This document shows positions 22,069 to 32,399 of a stretch of 46,356 bases of DNA, piece by piece. The notes below the pieces were generated by a model that worked only from the letters and a program-made list of their open reading frames with translations, did not search any database and had not been told where the DNA came from. The first letter of the stretch is position 1. Each line of letters begins with the position of its first letter. Position numbers and translations under genes: made by a program. Source of the DNA: Basidiobolus ranarum (Eukaryota; Basidiobolomycota; Basidiobolomycetes; Basidiobolales); assembly GCA_040143965.1 (NCBI GenBank), contig JASJQH010000024.1, positions 1 to 46,356 on the forward strand. The letters are read 5' to 3'.

Positions 22069-22851
22069 ATTTTCATTCAATAGCGTTTATGGTATCACGA
22101 AATATGGAGTTTGGGTATCCAACACCAGAGAAAGTAATTCGTTCAACCAAAAAAGTTACAAAAGGTATACGCGGAAAAAATAGACTACTGGGAGGTGTAA
22201 TCCTAAGTCTTTTTCCAAACTTGGCTTGTAAATCCTTGGTTTGGTTAATATATGAGAATGGTGAAAGAGGGTGCAGATAGTAAATAGGAGGCGTAAAAGA
22301 AGCACCAAAAACTACTAATAGTAATATTCAGTATAATAGGCTATATGCAGTTAGAAAGCTTGTGTCACGATTGTGTCCTTTGCAAGCCTGGCTAACCAAG
22401 GCTTAAAGGTAAAATAGAATTACTTAACCACCTAACTATGGTTTAAGCTTCACAAATTGTAGTTAAACAATTGGAACGCCAGCTGTTAAATCACTACCAA
22501 TAAAACTAACATAAATATATGAAAATTACCCCTTTGTGGTTGGGAAGTTAGGGGCATCATATCCCTCTTCATCAGATTTGACCAATTCGATCAGATTACT
22601 ACGGGATACTAAATCGATTCAATCCTGTTGCGATATCTAGGGGGAATACCGCATTTACCAATCTACCACCCTAAGTTTGGTCAAAGTGGATAAATTTCAA
22701 TGTAATTTCATTGTAATTTTAGATTCACTCAATGATATTCTTGAAATCATTATGATAGTACTGTTGGAAATTAGTTGTTACCCTCAAGAAACATTGTTTA
22801 CTTTTCTACGAACTCAACACAACTTTACAATTTGTAAATACCAAATAGAGC
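22069..22851. other. Divergent intergenic region between DOCK and the DDIAS-like gene
   Basis: About 780 bp serving as promoter region for two divergent genes. It is A+T-rich. No TATA box stands out and no further ORF is supported. Confidence 0.5.
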
Positions 22852-24750
22852 ATGACGTTGGAGACCGTACAGGGGGTGGTAATTAAAGTACAAGCCAGTG
22901 AATCTTATGTCTATCCTTCATGTAGTAATTGCAGCGCAAAACTAGGCACGCAACCAGGATATAGGGGAAGTCCTGGCTTTCGAAGGTTAACTCAGAATTC
23001 CTATTCACCAAATGTGAAGAAGAATTCACAAAATAACGTTGTTACCCCAATCAAAACTCTGGATAACGTTAAAGCCTTAACACCTGGACCACAAATGTTT
23101 TGCTCTCGTTGTCATTCAGATTATTTAAGAGAATGCGTTTCTTTCAAGTTTAGACTAAGTTTTGTTATCGCCCAAGCTCAAGAATATAAATCTGGTATTC
23201 TTTTTCCATACTATACTTCAGTTAACCTACAAAACACTAATGTTTTGAACCCTCATTTAGTAACTGTCTTTGGTGAGGATCTAGATACTATATTTGGTTG
23301 TAACGCTACGGATTTTCGCAAATTTCTGCGTTTGATTTCTCAAAAGTCGAAATTAGACAGACTCGAACTAAAGAATGCGTTATTAGAGTCTTTAGAGTCG
23401 GTTATGGTTGGGCAATTGTTTACGTTGAAAATTTTTCGAACTAAATCTACCAAGAGAACTTTACTTCAAAACAAACGGATTCCATTATCAGACAAAACAT
23501 CCGAGTACTTATCCAAGTTGAGACTTGGTAAAGACAACGAGGATTGGAAAGTAAGACAAATCAGGCCAGTGTACGGTCTTTCGAATACAGTGTTTTTCTA
23601 TTTAAGAGAAAGACTGAATTTGTCACCAGATTGTTTATCACAAGAGACAGATGTTTATATGTTTAGCTCGAAAAACCTTCTCAAGATGTTGGACGCGAAG
23701 AAATATGATGATCCTTGGTTAAAAGAACCTAATCAAGTAAAGGCTAATTCACCTCCACCCCAGATTCAAAATACAATGAATGCCGAGTGGGAGTATGGAT
23801 CTTTGGATGAAAGTGATTATACTGTAAAGCATACCCTAGAACAGAGTCATGATGGGGCTATAAAGAACATAAACTTATCCCCTTTCGCCCCACATGACAC
23901 CCAAAATCCTTGCTCATTTCTCTCAATTCCCGAATATGGTGATATCGATGAGAATCTCCGTAAAAAGATGAGCAACTCTCAGGTTTTCCGAATGTATACC
24001 CAAGGACGGAACTTCGATGACATGTCGCCTTATGTTTCGCATCTACTCCCAAATAGCTCTCTCCCTACACACACCTCCACGCCTACACGATATGATTTGC
24101 TGTCTGCTAGTCAGGCTAGTCAATTTTTTGACGATTTCTATGACGGCACTCCCAACAGTCAGAATATGGAACCAGCTCTCTCTATTGCCGATCTGACGAC
24201 TCCATGTCAGCTCAAAAGATTTTCAAACAAAAGCCCTATTAAGCCTGCTGAGGATGTTCATGAACACCCAAAGCAACATGTCGAATTACAAGGTGATAAA
24301 AGCACCCATAACTTCCAAATTACGAAGAAATCCACAACGCTATTAGTTGCTGAAACCCCTGAAAATCCAAAGGCAGAATTTCGAAACTGGATGTATACAA
24401 CGCCTACTGATATTCAAACCCCAACAAAATCACATTCAATTTCATCTCTTCGTTTGGCAGGATGTCGTTGGTATCCACTTCTTAAGTATCATGAAAGTCA
24501 TGGCTCAGTTAAAGGTAAAAGTACCATACCCGCTCCAGACCATACACCCAACTTTCATGAAGTTATTCCTGAGACTCCTTTGAAGCCCAAAAACTCCACT
24601 AATTGTATGAATTCACCGTTGTATATACCTGATTCTGTAAAAAGATTTGTTCCAGAAACACCTGCTAAGGAGCCTTATGAGATGCCAAACCAAGAGCAAA
24701 GTTTCTGGTTAGATGACGATATCATCCCACCATCAGATGAAGAGGACTAG
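22852..24750 (+). CDS. DDIAS/noxin-like zinc-binding OB-fold protein
   Basis: Intronless, 632 residues. The N-terminal about 200 residues resemble the N-terminal domain of vertebrate DDIAS (noxin, C11orf82), an anti-apoptotic DNA-damage protein with an RPA70-C-like OB fold. Visible: YVYPSCSNC with Cys24 and Cys27, FCSRC with Cys84 and Cys87 (a four-Cys zinc site), a FKFRLSFVIA strand, LVTVFGEDLDTIFGCNATDF, and VMVGQLFTLKIF. The rest is mostly disordered and rich in Ser, Pro and Asn. It has three spaced copies of an E-T-P motif (AETPENPK, PETPLKPK, PETPAKEP) and an acidic end, DDDIIPPSDEED. Role in genome maintenance is inferred from the fold only. It is convergent with xanthine dehydrogenase. 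Confidence 0.75.
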   Translation: MTLETVQGVVIKVQASESYVYPSCSNCSAKLGTQPGYRGSPGFRRLTQNSYSPNVKKNSQNNVVTPIKTLDNVKALTPGPQMFCSRCHSDYLRECVSFKFRLSFVIAQAQEYKSGILFPYYTSVNLQNTNVLNPHLVTVFGEDLDTIFGCNATDFRKFLRLISQKSKLDRLELKNALLESLESVMVGQLFTLKIFRTKSTKRTLLQNKRIPLSDKTSEYLSKLRLGKDNEDWKVRQIRPVYGLSNTVFFYLRERLNLSPDCLSQETDVYMFSSKNLLKMLDAKKYDDPWLKEPNQVKANSPPPQIQNTMNAEWEYGSLDESDYTVKHTLEQSHDGAIKNINLSPFAPHDTQNPCSFLSIPEYGDIDENLRKKMSNSQVFRMYTQGRNFDDMSPYVSHLLPNSSLPTHTSTPTRYDLLSASQASQFFDDFYDGTPNSQNMEPALSIADLTTPCQLKRFSNKSPIKPAEDVHEHPKQHVELQGDKSTHNFQITKKSTTLLVAETPENPKAEFRNWMYTTPTDIQTPTKSHSISSLRLAGCRWYPLLKYHESHGSVKGKSTIPAPDHTPNFHEVIPETPLKPKNSTNCMNSPLYIPDSVKRFVPETPAKEPYEMPNQEQSFWLDDDIIPPSDEED

Positions 24751-25020
24751 ACCCACCTGAAATCAGTATTAATAAAATAGATGTTATCGATGTACATAGC
24801 AACCTAGCACATGTATATAGATTCGACGTTAATCCCAGAGCGATGTTGTTTCAAATAGTAGTTTTATTTGTGTAGCAACTAACGGGTTATGAATAAATGC
24901 AAATTATATACATCAGATATTGTGGATGTTAATTCATAGCATGAGTCTAGTTATAGATGAATGTAAGTACAGGGCTATTACAGGCCAATTAATAGGATAG
25001 TGAGATTCGTGGAAAAAGAA

Positions 25021-28000
25021 TTACACACGAATAGCCCAAGGCTTTTCACCCTCCTTGGGTACTATCTTAGAGAGAGTAGCAATTTCATCAGCACAGGCCA
25101 TACGAATTTGTTCTGCAGTTGCTGGATGGGAGAGGGTAAAGGTTTCAGTGACATTGCTATCCTTGCGAGCAGCAGAGATAGCATCACGAATAGCGTAGTA
25201 GACAGAAGTACCCAAGAAGAAAGGTGGTTCTCCAACACCTTTACTGCCGTGGATAGTTTTAAGGTTCTTGTACTCAACACCATCAAGAAGATCAACACGG
25301 AACTTTTGAGGAATATCACGGAATCCTGGAATTTTATAATTTCCTGGGCCTCGAGTAAAGAGCATACCGTTGGGGAAAAATAGAGTTTCTTCCATTGTTG
25401 ACCAACCAGCTCCTTGCAACCAAGCACCCTCCACTTGACCAAGATCAATTGAGTAATTGAGTGACTGCCCAACATCCATGAGTACGTCAGTGCTTAAAAC
25501 TGTATGATCACCAGTGAGAATATCAATTTCTACCTCAGAAACTGCAACTCCCAATGTGAAATAGAAGAACATCATTCCTTCGTTCTTACCCCAGGTATAA
25601 CCAATATCAGGAGTTTTGTAATGACCATTAGCAGAGAGATTCACGCGATCGAAATAAGCAGCCTTAGCAAGATCACCAAGAGAAGCATCAGGCATCTTTT
25701 CGCGATATGGTCTCAATCTCTCGGAAACTTCGTCACATGCGGCTTTAACAGCTTGACCATTAAGATCAGAACCCGCTGAGGCAGCAGTAGGACTTGTGTT
25801 TGCAACAGTATTGGTAGATGTTTCACTAATAAACACTTTATCCAATGGAACATTCAAGGCTTCGGCGGCAATCTGAGCCATCTTGGTATGAATACCTTGT
25901 CCCATCTCGATACCTCCATGAGTTAAAAGGACAGAGCCGTCGGTATAAATGTGGACAAGCGCACCAGCTTGATTAAGGAATCTAGCTGTGAATGAAATAC
26001 CGAACTTGGTGGGAATAATGGCAAGTCCTCTCTTCTTGAATTTGTGAATTTTGTTAAACTCGTCAACTTCACGGCGTTTGTTCTCGTAATCGGAAGTTTC
26101 CTTGATTTGCTTCCACATGAGAGGAATGTGCCAATCGGTAAGTTCTTGATTGAAATGAGTCAATTGACCCTCCTTATACATGTTGATCTCACGGAAATCA
26201 TCAACAGGAATCTTAAGTTTCTCTGCAACTTCATAAACCCAGTTCTCACAAATAACCATGCCTTGAGGGCCACCGAAACCTCTGTAAGCAGTGTTGGAAT
26301 GGATATTGGTGATACAGGCTTTACCAATGACACGAACATGGGGGATGTAGTAACAGTTGTCACTATGGGACATGGCACGCTCAACAACAGCCATGGTCAA
26401 ATCAGCAGACCAACCAGCATTAGCATATAGTTGGAGGTCTAATGCTTGGACTTTACCATCATTATTGACACCGACCTTCCATCTACCCAAGAATGGATGT
26501 CTTTGACCAGTTAACAGCATATCTTCATCACGATCAAGCATACAACGAATAGGCTTGCGTAAGTGGTGAGCGGCAATAGCTAGAGGAGCGGACACCATTA
26601 TAGTTCTACTCTCTTTACCACCGAAACCTCCACCAAGACGTTTGGTACGAATAACAATTCTGCTGTCAGAACAGCCAAGAACTTTAGCTACAACATGTTG
26701 AGTTTCGGTTGGATTTTGAGTGCTGCTGAAAATCTCCATTTCGTCGCCTTCTTTTGGAACAACGATACAAGCATTGGTTTCAAGATAGAAATGTTCTTGA
26801 CCACCAACCTTAGCCTCACCTTCAAATATATTGTCACAATTTTTGAATGCCTCATCAACATCTCCGCGAATAATCTCTCTATCAGCTGGGACATACGACT
26901 CCTTTTCAATCGCCTCTTCAATGGTAAGAATATGTGGAAGCTCCTCATACTCGATATGGACCATTCTAGAAGCGGCCTGTGCTTGATCCTGGGTTTTTGC
27001 AACGACTATACCAATAATTTGGCCCAAGAAAAATACCTCATCACTAGCAAAAATCTCTTCATCTTGGAAGACAGCACCCCAGGTGTTGCAACCAGGTACA
27101 TCTTTGGCAGAAAAGAACCCTACAACACCATCGGCTTCTTCAGCAACTTGTGAATCGATCTTGAGAATCTTGGCATGAGCTTTCTTGGAGGTAACCATAG
27201 CACCGTAAAGCTCACCACTGTAAGAAGGCATATCATCAACATATATGGCCTCTCCAGTGACTTGTTTAATAGCACTTAAGTGAGCAACATTTTTACCAAC
27301 GATAGATTCCGGACGAGTAGGCATAGATTGCGAAGCTTGTGAAACTGTACGTTCAATGTCCTTCAATTCGTTGGCAAACTTAGCTTCAGGAATATCAAGA
27401 CCTAGTTTGTTTGCAACATCACACCAGAATTTATAGAAGAAACTGGAAGCTAAAGCTTTACGATACTCAGCCATACCACCTGGAGAGGAATATTGAATGG
27501 GAAGATCGAATCCAAGTCGCTTAACAACTTCTAAATAATCCTCACGATAACCCCATTCTTTGCCGACCAAGTATTCCATAGCAGAACTAGCTTGAATAGT
27601 AGTAGGACCCATACCACCAAAGGCGAAAACGGAATCCTTGACAAAGAATTTTTCGTCTTTCTTTTCAAACTTGACTCTTAAACCGCCATTGACAATAGCG
27701 ATATCATCATCTTTTCTTTTCGCCTGTTTGAAAGATTGAGTGTATTCGAATTCAGATGTGAATGGAACAGTCAAAGAAACTACAACTTCTCCAGGACGAA
27801 GTGCAGTTTTACGATATCCAAGGAAGAATTCAGTCATTTTGATGGACCGTAAGCCACCATCTTTGGAGGCAACAACCATTACAGCTCGAGAAGTGACAAA
27901 CACAGGATTAAGATCCGAAATAGGGGAAGCAGTTACAATATTTCCAGCAATAGTACCAACGTTTCTGATTTGACGACCAGCGAACCAACGGAGATTGCTA

Positions 28001-29163
28001 AGATATGCTTTGAAATTTTCAGTCTTGGAGGAATCGTATTTCTCGACTGCTTCTTTTAAAACATGTTCGAAACTAGATAAAGTGATGTTTGCACCGAAGG
28101 TTATTCCATCTGAATTATATTCGACCTTTCTTAATTCTTTAATGTCTCCAACATAGATCATAACTGGATAGTAGATGTGCTTGAACTTGATTTCAATTCC
28201 GACTTCAGAATTACCGGCGATAATCTTAGCATCTGGATACTCGGCTTTGAGTTGAAGAAGCTCTTCAAGCTCAAGAGGACGATACCATTTGTATTTGTTA
28301 TTGGAAAATGCCAAAGGTCTGAGGCCACTGTTAACTTCGTTTTCAGCATGAGCATATTTGATCAAACCAGGAGGGAAAATCAATTCTTGAGAAGGATCGT
28401 ACTTCTTGAACTTAATTTTTTCAAATCTATCGTCAATCACTGTGTCGAGTTGGTCGTCAATCTCTTTGTTATCTTGGCAACAACCGCCAGCTCTACCACA
28501 ACCTTTAGTAGCTTCTACTTTGACTACTTCCTCTTTGACATCTTGGCAACAGCCCCCAGCCTTTTTTTCACCGCAACAACCACCTGCGGGGGTAGCAAAC
28601 GTTTTGGCGGCATCTAAAATGGGTCTGTAGCCAGTACAACGACAGAGATTTCCATCAAAAGCCTCTTCAATATCGTGCTCAGTAGGGTTAGGGTTGTTTC
28701 TCAATAATGCATAAAGAGACATGACGATTCCAGGAGTACAGAAACCGCATTGTGATCCGTGACTCAGAGCAATTCTTTCTTGGACTGGATGAGGATTTTT
28801 GGAGTTACCGAGGCCTTCGACAGTTATAACATGTTTTCCGTCCATAGAACAAAGTGGGGCCAAGCAAGCATTGACGGAAGTGTGGAAAATTTTGCGAGTA
28901 TCTGGGTCGTAAGAAGAAACCAATAGTGTACAGGCCCCTAAATATTTGGTTATATCATTAATAAACTATTGTCCACCTGCTTTACTACAAAATCAAAGAA
29001 AAGACATACCGCAACCACCTTCACCACAGCCCAATTTAGTGCCAGTCAAGCCAGCGTGACGAAGATACTGAAGAAGAGTCATTTCAGGGTCAGGGTTCCT
29101 GAGTACAACGCGAGACCCATTGACATAAAAAGTCAAAGTATCTGAATAACTTTGAACGCTCAT
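25021..29163 (-). CDS. xdh: Xanthine dehydrogenase
   Basis: Two exons (29010-29163, 25021-28937) give 1356 residues. A molybdo-flavoenzyme that oxidises hypoxanthine and xanthine to urate with NAD+ in purine catabolism. Domains in order: two [2Fe-2S] sites (Cys46, 51, 54 and 76; Cys115, 118, 150 and 152), a Cys-rich linker (170-206), an FAD domain (about 230-520), and the molybdopterin domain to the end. Mo-site motifs: [21 protein letters not shown] (substrate Arg), [23 protein letters not shown] and [10 protein letters not shown] (catalytic Glu). The substrate Arg and the two Phe-containing segments fit xanthine dehydrogenase and not aldehyde oxidase. The C-terminus AIRV lacks a peroxisomal signal. 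The linker has three GGCC motifs. A TATA-type box lies at 29281-29290. It is divergent from the CRAL-TRIO gene. Confidence 0.97.
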
Positions 29164-29280
29164 AGTGTCTGAATATTCAAAATCAAGAATGCAAAAATAA
29201 AGTGAGAACTATTTAAAATGAATATATAAAAAGTGCACAATGAGATGATCAATAGTGTGAGAGAGTGAAAGATGTCAAGT

Positions 29281-29290
29281 GCTTATATAG
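29281..29290 (-). promoter_or_regulatory. TATA-type promoter element of xanthine dehydrogenase
   Basis: On the minus strand this reads CTATATAAGC, about 120 bp upstream of the ATG. It is identical to the decamer before cyanase. Confidence 0.45.
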
Positions 29291-30327
29291 AAGAACAGGG
29301 AGTTTGATCACGTTACAACAAGTATTTAAGGCCTCCCCACAAAGTTTGCACCTTAGCCCAAATCTCCATATAATTTAGTAAGAGAACCTTATTATTAATA
29401 CTACTGACTGTTAAGATGAATGCAACCATTCTAAGAAACATTACAATGCGACCAAATGCGACCAGTGTTCCACGCAGCAAGTGAATTTTTTATTGGTGTG
29501 AATTACTTGGTTCTCCATTGATATTTCCAATCAGTGAAACTATCACCATCTCATCTATTAATATTACATATTTAGAGATTGTACTACCATGTCAGAAAAT
29601 AGCGGTATTTAGATATCGGCACCATATTTTTGGGACTCACAAAAAGTCGAGTATTTCCGAGGTTATAGGCTATAACCCCCTTTTGGGAGTGAGATTCGGT
29701 TGAGGATTTATTTAGGCATTTAATGAATGGTTTAGGAACTGATTCTTGTACTATTGTTTATCTCAAGGTAACATGCAACTACTGGTGATTTGCTACATTC
29801 GAAGAATTGAGCGTACTTAATAGGCTCAGTCCTGGAGTCGTATCACATGCGTTTCTTTCCCCTGTCTAAAGGTAGTATAGTCACTCGATTGGGTACCATT
29901 CTGACTGAGCCATTCCCACACACAACGTCGCTACTCCCAATTAATTAGAAATATTGAAGCTAACCAATCATCTACTGGATGAGAGAGACAGTATGCTTAT
30001 CTGACATAATTGACTTTGGCTGCGCACAAAATTGAGTAAGTTATGAGACAATCCAATCTATACATAAAATAAACACTATTATCCGATTTTTGTTTAATTT
30101 ATTCATGTTGCTTAGAACTATGGTTAAAGTAAAACATTGATGATAAATGGGAATACACTATTCTTAGTTGACTAGATGAGTGACTCACGATGAAATGTCA
30201 CTATGATATATGCTTTTCTAAAAATTGCTGATTTATAAGAATCGAGCATATTCCTTCGGTCATTGATAACGTGGCATCGATCATAATTAAATGTTGGATT
30301 TTGTTGGATTCCCTAAGTGGTAGGCTC

Positions 30328-30337
30328 CGGATATCCG
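30328..30337. promoter_or_regulatory. Palindromic CGGATATCCG, possible Zn2Cys6-type operator
   Basis: A perfect 10-bp palindrome, CGG-N4-CCG, lies 104 bp before the CRAL-TRIO ATG and about 20 bp before a TATA-like box. Inverted CGG triplets are the usual half-sites of fungal Zn2Cys6 regulators. A single occurrence can be chance. Confidence 0.3.
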
Positions 30338-30440
30338 TAGTCCGATAGTCAAAGGTGATATAAAATGTGTTGACTTGGTTAAGCGATATTTGAAGTTATT
30401 TCATATACACTCTTCTTAAACAGGGCTCTACTCACTAATA

Positions 30441-31354
30441 ATGAATGTTCCTAGCCTTGACTCGGTAAGTGTTTATTTATACAATCCTTCCAGAGGAATT
30501 ATTCTAAATTTCTTTTCTGATTTTTCTAGATTACCCTTAAGAACATTCGCACTCAAGTTCCACAAGCCTATACGCTTACGCAAAGAGATATATCTCGTTT
30601 CTGGTATGCCAATAAGGGTCATTTCAAAGAAACTTGTAAAAGTTTAACTGAAACTATGGTAAATTTCGAGCACTTTTATATACATTAGTTTGATGGTATA
30701 TTAAATGAAACATTCAAATAGCACTGGCGTCATAGTTTTAACTACGATAAAATTCTCGAAGAAGACTTCTCTGATCTTATCAAGACGCGAAAAGTCTTTT
30801 TTCATGGAAATGCCAAAGATGGAACCCCAGTATTAGTCTGGAGAAGTTGTAAACATTTTGCCAATTACGAGGAACGTGAACGGGAAAAGCGTTTTTATGT
30901 ATGGGTTATGGCTAAGGCTGAGAAAGAAGGGATTCTACCTGGTAAAGTGACTATCGTCTATGATCGTACTGACGCTACAAAAGCCAATGCTGACCTTGGT
31001 CTAGCAAAGGAGGTCTTTCCACTATTTCAAAACCACTTTCCTGAACGTCTTCAAAATGTGTTCGTATTTCCATCATCCTTTTTATTGAGCTCGTTATGGT
31101 ATTGTATAAGACCTTTTGTTGATACTGTAACCGCACAAAAAGTACATATTTGGAAAGAGCACGAGTATCAGTCCAATATCTTGGAGTATATTGATACGGA
31201 AAATTTACTAGAAAGATTCGGAGGCAAAGGGGTCGAGTCAACTGGTACATCCATTGGTACAGAAACTGTGAAAGCATTCCCCCCACCTACCCCAGAAGTT
31301 CACTGTATGGTAGAAGAAACCATCCAAACTCCTGTTGTAACAGAAGTTGCATGA
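30441..31354 (+). CDS. CRAL-TRIO (Sec14-like) lipid-binding protein
   Basis: Three exons (30441-30464, 30530-30658, 30722-31354) give 261 residues. CRAL-TRIO proteins bind or exchange phosphatidylinositol and other lipids. Visible: an N-terminal helical segment, TQRDISRFWYANKGHF, then the lipid-binding domain. That domain has GTPVLVWRSCKHF at about 98, KVTIVYDRTDAT at about 139, LFQNHFPERLQNVFVFPSSFL, and the C-terminal FVDTVTAQKVHIW and FGGKG. The N-terminal CRAL_TRIO_N part is shorter than in Sec14. The first coding exon is only 24 nt. No signal peptide or transmembrane helix. The lipid is not predictable from sequence. Confidence 0.88.
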
Positions 31355-32399
31355 TTTGAAGTCGAAAGCCTCAGTATCTGATGTATAGAGTATGTTGAAG
31401 ATATGAGAACCAAACTGTATTTTAATATTTTAATTATATTTACAAATATAATAAAGAAGATTCCATCGAGAATTGAACTCGAACTACGAAGAATCCAAAA
31501 GATTAATCGTGTGCAGACCACTACACTATAGAATCCAATAATTTTTTGTGCCAGTGACAAATCTCGAATTGCAGTAAAGACAATCAAGTTTATGTTCAAC
31601 GGCTAAAAATGTACCCATGTTCTTTACACATCGATGAGTTAAATGGTTCATGACGTGCCTTTAGCATGGGATAGAAAAAATCATGACAAAATAAGTAAAT
31701 ATTAACCAAACTCAAACAGAAACCAAAGAATGGTGAAACCACTTGGTTGATAAAGTACGTTCGGATCTTGGTCAACTTTGGAATATTATTGGAATGGAAG
31801 AAATATGGATTCAAATGACCTTTATTCGATTTAACTAAAAAGATCAATCGAAATTTAACGTCTCATTCCATCACAATTAATTACAACAAAAAATGAACTA
31901 AAACTTACCATAAACTCAGTTGAGCGACAAGTGTTCCATCACTACAGGTATTTATTCACTAAAAATCTATTTGGCAGGGGGTAGTTTTTTTCTTAGCAGA
32001 GGAATTCTATTGGATAATTCATATTGAAATTATGATCTGATTCGTTTATGAAAATTTGACATGCCATTCTTGAAGCATTCGAAATTCATTAGCAAGTATG
32101 ATGGTTTATTTAAGAAACCTGAGATTAAAAGCTTGGTTATTAAGCATAATGTACGATGTTAACTTAATTTACGAATGGTTATGATGAGACTTCTAAATAT
32201 TGAGATTGAGGACAAACACTAACAAGTATTTAAACCCAGTATCAACTGACTTATTAAATAATTAAATATAAACTACAAGGAAACGCCTGATTTCATTAGA
32301 AGGAAAAAGTTGTGGAGATGTGAGGATATCTTAGTGTACAGGAACCGTCAAAACGAGTGGTAGTATGTTGAAACAATAGCACAGCTACTACATGCAAAA
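31355..32399. other. Intergenic region between the CRAL-TRIO and RGS genes, with a tRNA-like sequence
   Basis: About 1 kb between convergent genes, very A+T-rich. It carries the tRNA-like sequence at 31459-31535. A hydrophobic minus-strand ORF at 31596-31847 is the only other protein-like stretch, and I could not attach it to a gene model. Confidence 0.5.
31459..31535 (-). tRNA. tRNA-like sequence, Gln-like, probable pseudogene
   Basis: On the minus strand it folds with a 7-bp acceptor (GATTCTA with TGGAATC, one wobble), a 4-bp D stem (GTGT with GCAC, loop AGTGGTCT) and a perfect 5-bp T stem (TCGAG with CTCGA, loop TTCAATT). The A box TAGTGTAGTGG and B box GTTCAATTC are good. The 5' half matches eukaryotic tRNA-Gln. 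The anticodon arm is about 5 nt too long and does not form a proper 5-bp stem with a 7-nt loop, so the anticodon (TTG or TTT) is uncertain. It is a degenerate tRNA, or one with a tiny intron. Confidence 0.5.

Larger units (their letters stand above)
29164..30440. other. Divergent intergenic region between xanthine dehydrogenase and the CRAL-TRIO gene
   Basis: About 1.28 kb. It holds the xanthine dehydrogenase promoter on the left. On the right is the CRAL-TRIO promoter, with a CGG-N4-CCG palindrome at 30328-30337 and a GATATAAAA box at about 30357. The ORF at 29518-29703 is not supported. Confidence 0.5.

Noticed and set aside
22069-22080. Extension of the DOCK start upstream of the ATG at 22068
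   Set aside because: The extension relies on a TTG codon; the ATG at 22068 begins a typical DOCK N-terminus.
30292-30311. Direct repeat of TGTTGGATT resembling the LTR end
   Set aside because: Only nine bases are shared and no other LTR sequence surrounds it; probably chance.
31596-31847. Hydrophobic minus-strand ORF that looks partly protein-like
   Set aside because: No valid upstream exon or start could be joined to it without a stop, and no family was recognised.
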